Below, piece by piece: positions 31,201-43,200 of a DNA stretch of 64,000 nt. The notes beneath the pieces are model-generated. The model ran no database searches. It saw only the letters and a list, made by a program, of their open reading frames with translations, and was not told the origin of the DNA. Numbering within the stretch: position 1 is the stretch's first letter; every line of letters starts with the position of its first letter. Both the position numbers and the translations under genes were made by a program. Source of the DNA: Mactra quadrangularis (taxonomy: Eukaryota; Mollusca; Bivalvia; Venerida; Mactridae); the NCBI GenBank assembly GCA_025267735.1, contig CM046306.1, positions 31,575,919 through 31,639,918 of the forward strand. Direction: 5' to 3'.

Positions 31201-34200
31201 TCTTGTGAAACGTCTTCCTATTCTGAGTAATTTGGCTTTTTTACTCATCCGCAAAAAATGTCAACAATAGATGATATTGCTAAAAATTATGACAAAAATT
31301 TAGTGCTAAGGGACTGTCAACGACAAGCCTTTGAACATCTACAAGACAAGAAAGGTGATCTGTTATTTAGTTTGTCTGTTGCATTTGGACAAAATTCAAA
31401 AATTGTCACATGATCGTTTTAAACGATCACGTGTTTGGGACTACTTTCCAGACGTTAACAGAGATAAAGATCACTGTAAGGATCGACAACTCTGTATGAG
31501 AGATTGACTCAAACCGTTTCGTACCAATTCCCGGTCTTTTCCCGGATTTTTCCTAAAATCGTAAAAATCACGGCCTTTTCACGGCCGGGAGCGCACATAA
31601 TGAAATTCCCGTACTTTTCCCGATTTCCCGGTAGCGTGGGAACCCTGGAATAAGCAATAATTGTTATAAACCTGCTAAGAATATACTTGATCTTCTACCG
31701 GCTGTTTTAGCAGAATCTGGTTGCTCTCTTGGTTGTCCCCATTGATGTACGCCTTTAGATACATCCAGAACAAACTGACATGCTTTATTTAAAGCATGTT
31801 GAACATCCTCAAGGCTTGGAGACATTACCTGTAATGTATATAACAAATAAGGTTCCAAGTCATTCATTCTCTAAATATTCAAAAGAAATATCATTTAGAC
31901 TTTAATTCATTCTTTTATTCTGATAAAAAAACACTACTGCATACAATCTAACCTCAAATCAGAATATTCTGTGAACAGTTTCAAACCATTTTCTTATATC
32001 ATTATATTCTCCCTCAGTAGTCACCTTGCACTTCATAGAGTATTATCACAATGAAATCCAGAATATGTACATGTGCAGTAATTGAGTAACTTTTTACAAT
32101 TAAACAATAGTCTATCTTTACATCATTAAAAATATTAATAACTGGCCAAATCTCCAGTTGATTATAGACTGTTTTATCAGTGTCAACTTTACTCCCTCAA
32201 AGGTTGGTTATAATGCTCAACAACTTGTTTAGGCAGATGATTCCTTTTTTTCTCACCTTACAAGTTAAATTACAAGCCAAAGCAAAGAAAATTTAAAGAT
32301 TTTTACACCATCAATAGAAACATAATACTTACAACATTTGGAATAGACAATGTAATATCAGCTGTAAAGAATGGTATTCTACTATCATGACCGGAACCAA
32401 CGGAATCATCAGTAAAAGTATGTAATGCACCAGCCCTACAATTACACCAGTTTACAAAGTGAAGTACAAACAATGAACATTGAAGTAAATAAACTTGAAT
32501 AAAAATTAGTGAAATAAGTTTTAATCTTTTATTTATGTAATATCAGGTCTGGTTTAAAGGTTATGCCAGGTCTGCATTATTCTAAGGCTGACACCATTAT
32601 TTAATTTCCATTTAATATCAATTTTAATTTCAATGAACAGATTTGTCATTCTTTCCGTGATTTGTACCCAACATTTAAAGTTGCAATTTATGTTTAAATT
32701 TATGTGTTTCAATTATTATTAAAAAACTGACACAAAATATTTTTTTCCATAACAAATTTAACTTGATGTTTTCTAATTTTCCATGATATTTTCCATAAAA
32801 TCCCATTTTTCATGATTTTTCCAGTTTGTATGAACCCTGTTATATTGTTGTGAGCATTAAATTCACAAAAAAGACATGTTATACTCATCCAAATGTCCAG
32901 TATAGTTAATAAGGAAGAAAATTAAACATAAATGAGACATACCTAGAGAAGAATCTTTTCCTCATTACATCAAGAGAATATCTAGTGGATCTGAGCAAAG
33001 ATTCTACCACTCTATGCTTAAAATGTTCAGTTAATTCATCACAAGCTTCTTTAATTGTTTGTTCATCAGTGGCTTCACCATCATCTAAACATCCATTTTC
33101 TCCTGCACTAAGAGTAACTGAACAAGAATCTCCTGTGTCAGCTATAAAATACATAAACAAGTTACATAAACTACCTGAGGATATCAACACCCATTGCTAA
33201 ATACTGATTTCCTACACAAAGGCCTATACAATTGAGTTGCTATCCAGAAAATGTTTTGTCTTGCTAGCTGAATTGCTAGGGAATTTGAACTATAGAAGTA
33301 TGATGTTGTTTGCTTTTATTTATGTTTACATGTACCTGTAAATTGTCTTTGTGCTATGTAACTTTGTGTTTTCTATCTTTGTAGTTATATCTTGTAATGT
33401 TTCTTTGCTCTCCTATATTGTGGAGGAATAAAAGTATTATTATTATTATTATCAAAGAAAATCCTTGTATTAATTTGGCTATCATTAAAATGCACTTTTT
33501 TAAAAGCACTAGGTAGCATGACATTGTGTCCCTGATGAACAAAAGGAAAGAACCTCATGGCACAAAATACATGAACATTCATTATTCTATAACATTTCAA
33601 CATATGCTTAAGATTGTGAAAAAGATGATCAAACAAAATCCTTTTAAGAGGTTTACTTACAGTTACTGTGATGGCCTTAACCAACTAGCCTGAAGCCCAA
33701 GAAAAAAAGAGAAAAAAATACAGGTTTTTTACATTTTCATTGCATATTTTCATTTAATAAAACCATGTCATGGTAAAACAGGAACACTATTATCAAGCCA
33801 ATAAAGCAATGAAATATTTACTAGAGCCTCCTGTCATGGAGCTTTCATCTCCATTACCAGTACTTGTCTGCGACCTCAGTAAGAAGATGGTGACAAGTTC
33901 TTTAACAGCATCTTCAACAGTCTGGTTCATTTTGTTAATGTCACTTGACATTCTTTCACAGTAGGTCTGAAATCACATTTAATCGAAAATAATGCAAAGA
34001 ACAAAGTTAATCAAGGTGCTAATACAGGGTTCATACAGATTTTGAATACCAAAATTCCATATTTCCATGATTCCTCTCATTTTTCCATGATACAACAGAT
34101 CATATACAGAACGCAAAACAATTACAATTACATTTTTGAAAGGTTGTGGTAGTAAAATTCTCATTTTCGTTTTTCATTAAATTTTATGGGTTGAAATCAA

Positions 34201-37200
34201 AATAGACAAAGTAGTTTTCCATGACAAATGTTTGCTAATTTTCCATGATTTTTCCAATTTGTACGAACCTTGTAATAGTGCTGTCAGACATGGGGTTTTG
34301 ATGGAGCATATAAAACTTGGAATTATACAACAAACAGAAGCGATACAAGGGAAATTTCCCTTACTGTACATTCAACAAATGTGAGAATACTTGAGATGTA
34401 CTTCAATGTTGCTAACTGCATTAAATACAATTGACCAATATAGTCAACAAGTTTTAGAATGAGGTATGAAACTGCTTCATTTTTCTGTCCAATACATTGT
34501 TAGTCATGCATAATAAAAAGCCTACGCAGATATTTACTAAACAAATAGTCATCATTTTATTAAGACTGTATCAACTGATACTCATTACATATAAGCATGA
34601 TTATATTATATGTAAGGAGGTGAGTCTATCCAATCTTTTAAACCAATATGAAATAGTAAATTTAATTAACAGGAACAATTCAACAAAATAAATTATTCAC
34701 CCAACTTGAGATCAATGATTATTTAGCAATCCAAGTTCTCTGACACATGAAGTATTTCTGTAACAAGTAGTTAATAATGTTGTGCAATAAAATTAAATCT
34801 AATAAATAAATACCTCCATATTCTTAAGAAATACAGACACACTAAGTGGTGATCTCTCTGGAAGATCACAAAGCATAGTTTCACTTATTTCATTAAGAAT
34901 AAAATCAATCCTTGTAGTCTTGATGTCATTCACCTGTAAAAAAGTTGTACATATAAAAGTCTCCTTGTATGAGCAAGCATTTCTCACTGTGAACCCCAAT
35001 CTTTGCAGTATTTAAAAAATTCTTATATCTGCCTTTGCATTATTTCTTCATGGTTATAAAGATATTAGCCACTAATATTTTAGTAGGATAGTCTCAGACT
35101 TCTTTTTAACATGTTTTATCTGTAACATGATATCCTGGGACTGATTCAAATGGTATCAATCCAAGTTAAACTCTAAAAACTATCTAAATTAGCTCAAGAA
35201 AGAATGAACTTCACATTAAAATATCCTTTAAATAAATACCATGAACCATCACAGTGTTTGTTGAAGTAAGCATGATGAATTTTCTGGGTTACACAGTAAA
35301 GTATATTTTAGTTTAGAAAAAAAAACCTTCATATGAAAAATAAAGACTTTTATAACAGAAATACCTGCTTCACAACAATCTGCAAGTCAATTAAGGCTGC
35401 TTTTACATTCTTGAAGAATATTGGAAGACTTAGTGAAGTCCAAGTATGAGCAAAAAGACCAGGTCTAAGAGCAAAATCCACCTGAAAATAAAAAGCAAGC
35501 TAAGTTGGCAATATTGTGTTCAATATAAGTGAAAAAATATATAGGTTTTAATGCTCCAAAAAATCTAAACCTTGTGAAATCCAGTCCCTGTTCCAGTCCT
35601 AGTGGCTGGTGCAATTAGAAGAAGAAAATATTCTCTGCATATAAAATTAAGAGTTCAATAACTTACAATACACAAATCAGCTTTCATAATGCCATCCATT
35701 GAAAACAAATAAGAACATGCTCAGACAGGTAATAAATCAGAATATTAGTCCAAATACATACATCTCTTACTTTAAATTCACAATTAAAAGTCTGATGTAA
35801 AACAAATACAAAAACATATCTGTAAGAAGAAAAAAATATCCATAACAAACCTTCTTTAAGAAAGGACTGAGTGGAGTCAAAAATATTGGTGGAATGGATA
35901 ATCTTATTTGCTTGTTTTCATCCAGAAGCATCTGAAATTTATATAAAAACAATATAATGCGATATGAAAACTTTGATTTAATTGAAAAGATTAAATATAC
36001 AAAAATAGAATTAAATAAGTCAAGCACCGATATTATAATGATCCAAAGAGCTATGAAGATCAGTGATGGTGACACTGTTCATGCAGTACCAATCATAAAT
36101 GGCTAATGACTTACAATATTGTTCTTACATAATGACCACTAACTTAATTCATAATATAAAAGAGCTTTATGCCAAAGTTAGCTTATTCCATTTTACTGAA
36201 TTGGAATTTGAGATACACTTAATACAATAAATATGAATAGAAACACTAACCTGAAGTTGTTCATAGTGTGATTTCAAGGCTTCACTAGAATGTACTAACA
36301 CTTTGGCAGCCTCTGGTATGTCTAGGTCTTTTTTCATCATGTATTCAGACTCTTTAATAACTTCAAATATGTATGGATCAAAATTGGCCATTAACTGATC
36401 TGTTGTTGGGTGTTTTATCAGAACAGGAACTTGCAGATCTAAATATAGAATAAAAATTGTCTTAAATCACATCAAGTATGCTGACAGTTTGACAAAAAAA
36501 CACATTTCAAGAGTGAAACTTTTTGAAATAGTAAGAATTCAAAAGAATATCTTACTGAGTAACAAATGCCAAATGTATATACTTCCTTTCTGTGAAACCA
36601 ATTCACTTAAAAAATGCAAATAATGAACTTTAGATGAAAAAAAAATGTAGTAGGGTTCTTCCCTTATTACTAAGATTGTAATTACATAATATAAATTTGT
36701 AAATTATGGCAGTTGATTTCATTAGGTTATTTAACTTAGTTGATAGAGCATCTGATTTGAATGCAAGTTTATGGGTTCTTTAGGCACTGCACATATCCCT
36801 CTACCATATCTCTTCACATTGCAATTTACAAAACACTGGATAATGTTAATAAAACTGGACTTAATAAAATAAAATATGAACTTACTGTTAGTACACACTT
36901 CAACAGATTTTTTCCAAGCAATATGATACATAATTTCATACTCAATCAAAACTTTCGCCAATCTGTTATAATTTCTAATAATTCTTTTAGATTCTTCTGC
37001 TTTAAAGCAAGATGGATGTGCCTGAAAAAAGGGATGAATTATGACATCTCAATTTGTGCTGAACAAAAGTATGATTATAAATGTATTTTAAATATACACA
37101 TTATATGTGCATGTAAACAATAAAAAGTTTAACCATATGTTTTCAACTGTGGCTCTCAGTACAAAAATACATGTTTACTAACTGGGTTTGTCACTGCGAC

Positions 37201-40200
37201 CAAAGACTACCAGTCCTGCTGGGGTAAAACATTGTTTTAGCTTGTAGTGGCATCTACCAAAAACCTACCTAGAGGTGAGGTTAAAAGAAGTGCAGTAAAG
37301 TTCCGCTATTAAGACCACTTGGCGGTCTGACCATAAGTGGTCTTAATAGCGAGTCGGTCTTAATAGCGAGTCAGCTTACATTTCATTATTGAATACCTCA
37401 TTAAGGTATTGACAAACATACATTCTATTAATGTTTCTTGCTGTGTTCTTAGTGTTTAACTGACTAGTTATATATACTTATTCTTTATTGTTGAAGGGAA
37501 GTACTGTATGTGATGCCATTTGCTGTTATAGCATGAAAGTCTATAATCTCATTCTGTTTTAAATCTATGTATGGTATTTCACCATAAGAAACTTCTTCGG
37601 TTCGATTAGATCTAATGCAACCATGTTGCTAATGCAGGCTATGATGCTAGTACTGGTTTGTTCAAAGAACAATTGGTTGTCAGCTCTTCATCTCATATAG
37701 ATATGACTGTTGTCAAAAGTAAAATTAGTACAAAACATGAACTAACACAAATAAAAGTAACAAAAATTAACAGTTACAGATTTATTTATTTATGAAACAA
37801 ATAAACTCTTAGCATATGAAAGATTTCATAACAACATCCACACAATATACACAATCATGAATATCTATTCATATGAAAAACATACAGATCATGCATACAT
37901 CAAAGTTAAGCCAAGGTCATATTTAAATACAATATAGCACATGCTAGCAATGATATCCATGTGACCACCTAGAATTGTACATTTACTTAAAGAACTTGTC
38001 AATAATCGTTTGCCTTGATGATGACAAACTTTTCACCGACTCTTTCTCGAAGACGTCCAATGCAGAGCTTAGCATATCAAACGCACCCATTAAATCCTTA
38101 GCAAGGCTATAGTCTCTCAGTTTTTCTAGACACTGAACAGCATCAGAGTGTGAATTGAATGCATGTTCAATGGTTGAATCTCTATCTTCTGTGTCACTAT
38201 CACTATCATTCTCATTGTCTTTCTGTTTAGCTCCACTTATTTCATCCTTGGTTTTTTTAACAAGTTCACTTTCCCAATCTGATGAGAGTTCTTCGTGTAC
38301 TGGGATATCATTATCAACATTTGTATACTCATTTACATCCATTGAATCTCCAATTAAATTTCTTTGTCTCATAGCTTTAACTAATTCAAGAATTGGAATG
38401 TCATCATCCTCATAACAATCATCAGATTCATCATCATAAGCACTATTCAATTTAAACCCAGCTTTGCAGAAACACTTAAAAACAGTATCTTTATTAATGT
38501 CCTTGATAGCCCCATTCAAAAACCTTATGGCACAAAGTACATCCACACTCTTTGATATGTCATCTGAATTTACCAAATCACGACTTGACTCTACTTTACA
38601 TAAGACATGTCTAATGAGTCTTTTTCTGTAACAAAGTTTCATATTCTGTATAATCCCTTGATCTAGAGGTTGGAGCACAGATGTAGTGTTCTTTGGTAGA
38701 AACTGAACTTTTACATTGGATAACTCAAGATTGCTGGGATGAGATGTGGCGTTGTCTAAGAACAATATTACATGACGACCCTGTCTTCTCATCTTCTTGT
38801 TAAAATCCTTTATCCAATTGACAAATATGGTGCTTGTCATCCAAGCCTTTTTGTTCCACTCCCATATAATTGGAAGTTGAGACATGTTAACACTTCTGAG
38901 GGCTCGAGGTTTCCTAGCCTTCCCTATCACTAAGGGGGTTTCAAATTCCCCACACATGTTCACACATAGCATAACAGTCAATCTGTCTTTACACTTTTTC
39001 CCACCCTTCACATCTTGACCTTTCACAAACAATGTCCTATCTGGCATAGCTCTATAATAAAGTCCCGTTTCATCCATGTTATAGATGTCCTTCTCTGAAT
39101 ACCCTTTCAATAGCTCAGGAAGTCTCTCAGTCCATTGTTTAACCATATTTTCATCCACACTTCCACTTTCTCCGCACACTTTCTGAAACGAGATGCTGTG
39201 TCTATCCCTAAACCTGTTCAACCATCCTTTAGAAGCTTTAAACTCAGATTCCGGAATGTTAAGCTCACCAGCAAACACAAGAGCTTTTTCTTGAACCATT
39301 GGTCCGCTAACTCTAACTCCCTGTTGAACAATTTTCTGGAACCATTCCCACATCAATACATTTAACTCCTCTACAGGTGACCTTTTACACAATCTCTTCC
39401 TGTCACTCGTGGTGTTGTCTTCATAACTTTCCATTATCTCAGCTTTTCTGTTTAAAATGGTTTGGACCTGAAAATATAAAAGAATATCAACATAAATATA
39501 TCATTTCAACAATTCAATTATATTAAGCCCCTCCAGGGGGAACAATCAATTGTCCGTATTGTCTGTGTTGTCCCAAGGCAAGTACAGACAAGTGAATTTT
39601 TGGATAATTTTATCTATAATGTTCGGACAAGTTACTTATACCAGTGGGCTAGAACAAACAAGTAAACAATTCTAAGATTTCGCCAACCCTGCTCTCAAGA
39701 GATAGTGAGTAGATCTAAGTTGAATAACCATTGCATAAAGACTGCAATATTCATTGAAAAAAGGACTGTATATTAAATCAAACAAATGCATGTTTTAAAT
39801 ATCAACATAGTTATTGCAATTTTATTATGTCCCTATAGATAAGCCACATTCTTATTTTGCCATAAGTTGAGTGAGTAGATGAAACACTAAAAGAAGACCT
39901 GTTGTACCTGAGTTTTTCCAATACCAAACTTGTCAGCTAGTTGTCTTTGACTTTGACCCATACTTTCACTAATTAATCTTACTTTTTCTTGTAAACTTAG
40001 CTCTTTGCGTTTACGTTTCTCCATAATTATCAGTCAGATCAGATTTTATTAAGCAGAATAAGATGTTGATAGAATGAGGTGCATAGAAGCAATAATTGTT
40101 AAAGTTTCATAAATAATGAAATCAAATAATTAAATCTAAGTGTTAAAAACAAAAATAGCTATAATTACGTACCTATCCGAAATCCATGCAATTAACACGT

Positions 40201-43200
40201 AACTTCTAGCGATGCTTTCATTTCATCTCTCGCCGATACATTACATCAAACATTCACAAAGTCGTTCGTTTGCAATCATGTGCAATTAAGGAGAGTCAAG
40301 TTGTAAACCATTATAAAGATAATTAATCCAAATAATCGAGTTTGTTTTTCACACATCCTTCGTATCGTATCCGGTTACAATTCATCAATTGTCATACTTT
40401 CTCACCTGTGTGTCAGGTTGTATATACTCGCTAAAAAGTTGTACCCCCCGGCAACGTTAGTTGTATATACTCGCTAAAAAGTAGTCTTGCACAATGACCC
40501 AACGACCACTGTAGACTGGTCGCAATATCGGACCTCAAATTAGTGCAATTAGACTGGTTGGGTCTAAAAAAGCGGTCGTATTACGGAGTAGCGGACCGGT
40601 CTTATTATCGGACCTTACAACCATTGAAATATATAGAGAATAATTTGGGTCTTTCAAAAACTGCCCGTATTATGTAGATGGTCTTATTATCGGACCGGTC
40701 GTTAGGTGAGACTCTACTGTGATATCAATTTGAACACTAAAATCATTATCATGCTTTTTGTCTTGATCTTTTAATGGGCAGTAAATAATTTTCACTAGGA
40801 GAAATTGCCAGACTTGTCCTAAGAAATTGGAAGCTTATTATAGTGAATAAAACTTAAAAAATATTTAACTAATTCAAATTACTGGTACAAACACTACATT
40901 TAGCTTACCATGAACATTTGCATTGGATCTATAATCCTTTGTGCTAGTTGTCTGACCCAGCTTATTTTACCAGACACAGGAGGCATGTTTCTGGGAATAG
41001 GGGGGTCTTCTCTTAGTTTCTGATATAGCTACAAATAAAGTTTAAATTCTGCCTTTTTAACAATTGTTTAGATGACTGATAGAATAATATTTTCTAAAGA
41101 GGCACTGGTCAATAATTGCCTAAGTTAGTGGCTAATGATACAAGGAGTTATAACAAGTGAACGCCAACCAAGTTTGAGTCTCAATTATACAAAACTCCTT
41201 CAGTTATCTACTTAAATTTTTATAAGCACTAGCCAGGTCAACTGAATTTCATAATAAGTTATGTGCCACTATATGAAATGAGTAATTTTCACTCACATAA
41301 ATCAATAGTCACTAAACCTGGGTTATTTTGTCTCAACTTTGATTTCAACATCTTTGTTATGTCCATCAAACATCAATTAAACATTATTATAAATATTGCC
41401 AGTATTTATGCTGCCTTAGATAGTATATTGAAAATGTTTTAAAATATTTTAGATCACAAGATATGCTACAGTTCAAAAATTTTATGTAAAACTTGTATTT
41501 CAGACAAATATCAATTTTTATAAATTAGAAAATCTGAGAAACCACAATGGTATCATGCAGTAATCAATACATTTAAAATGTGAGATCATATAATTCATAT
41601 GCAAGTGTCATATTCTAATAATAGAAACTGTTTTTGTAAGCTTGATTGAGCTTATTAAGCAACAGTGATACCTAATGTTTGAAAGATTTGATCTCAATTA
41701 CAGACAATTCAAATTTGTTATCATAAGAGTCTTCACCTTTCTGATATCTTCTACTTCATCTCCATACTGTAGAAAGATAGTCGAGTATTTTTGTTCAATG
41801 TTTAATCTTGGAATATTCAATTTCTCAAACCTACAAAAATGTTTAAGTAACAAAAAATAATGGAAACATTAAATAAAATGATTCCACATTAAAATACAGA
41901 GAGGATATCATGTGAAGAAGATATTACATTATTATCTCTACTTGTCATAATTTGAGATACATTAATACTTTTTGTGATCAATGTAAGCATTGTTCACAAT
42001 TTCAAGAATCTTGACTTTTATACATAATTTCTATTCATTATTTGTAAATGATGAACTGATTTCTATGCGATTTGATTCGTTTGCTGGTATGGAAAATCAA
42101 AGCTTCAGAAAGAAAAACAAATTCAGTGTTGGCTGCTAGGAACAAACAAAATCTTTAAACTTTTAGCAGACTTATGCCGAGTATCTTTAAACAACAACCT
42201 AATTCATAGCTGTACCTTTCCATGAGATTATCTTTTACAGAAACTTTCAGCAATTCAAAGAAGCCAAAAACATTAAAAAAAAAAATCTTAGAAATAAGAA
42301 ATAATTTCAACACATTACTTTTCTAGGAGCTGTAGTGCTTGTATAGTTGATGAAATTTTCTTGAAAGAGTTATTCATAAACTTTTCAATACCAATCTGTA
42401 AATGAAAATAAAAATAGTGCAACAAAAATGAAATTGTATGAAATACTTTTCATAACTTTCCACTGTCAAAAGACAACTAAGTAACCATTGCAAAACAAGT
42501 AAATCTGTGAGCTAATGCTCACTAGTGATACCCCCGCCAAAATCTAAAAATATGCGACAAACAGGAAGTAGATGAGCAAGGAGCATGAAATCGCTTTACA
42601 CCATATGGGACTATGGGATGAAGCAATATGCAAAGTATTAGGCTGCTACATGATATAGTTGCTGAGAAAACTGCGACGGAAATTTTGTAACGGACGGATG
42701 GACGGACGCACGGACAAGGGTAAAACAGTATACCCCCCTCTTCTTCGAAGCGGGGGTATAATAATCATTTCAAATCAATTTTTCTAAAATTAGATTTTTT
42801 AAAAGCAGCTTATCTGATACCATGTACCAATTAGCATTCAGCTTTAATGTTTAAACAATAGATTGACATCATATAATAAAAGGTTTTAAATAAAAATTGT
42901 AGCAAGTACATGAAGCAGTTACCAACTGCTGCTCTCTGGGCTTAGATATCAGCTGTGTAAAAGCTATATAAAAAAGCTGTGTTAATTTTGGAATGTCACA
43001 AAAATGAGAATTTCCACAGACAACAGTTAGAATTTGTGTTTTTAGAAAAATCAAAGGTTTCAATTTTAGAATATAAAACAGACCTCAAGATCAGCAAGCT
43101 GCCTTTTAAAGTCATCAAAGTCTTGATCAAAGTCTGTCTTTCTTTGATCAAGCACATCATATGGCTTTTTCTTGATACTTGTAAAAATTTGTTGAAATCT

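Larger units (their letters stand above)
28930..31647. mobile_element. Outer hAT-like element (2718 bp) with GAATAA duplication, containing other insertions
   Basis: Left end CATGGTTCCCAC, right end GTGGGAACCCTG. GAATAA is found at 28924-28929 and 31648-31653. Beyond the first 12 bases the two arms share only composition (CCAGG/TTTTCC words on the left, CCCGG/TTTTCC on the right), so the pairing rests mostly on the terminal 12-mer plus the duplication. Confidence 0.6.
37293..40720 (-). mobile_element. Complete Tigger/pogo DNA transposon (3428 bp)
   Basis: Left end CAGTAAAGTTCCGCTATTAA, right end (rc) CAGTAGAGTCTCACCTAACG; both are Tigger-type CAGTA termini but diverged from each other. Subterminal repeats TCTTAATAGCGAGTC (left, twice) and GGTCTTATTATCGGACC (right, several) follow. 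Both flanks show TG where TA is expected. The element lies in the intron between dynein exons 14 and 15 in the same direction as the gene, and carries a full transposase gene. A smaller element is inserted in it at 39534-39691. Confidence 0.88.

Noticed and set aside
38155..39365. Plus-strand frames across the transposase
   Set aside because: Shadows of the minus-strand transposase in other frames.
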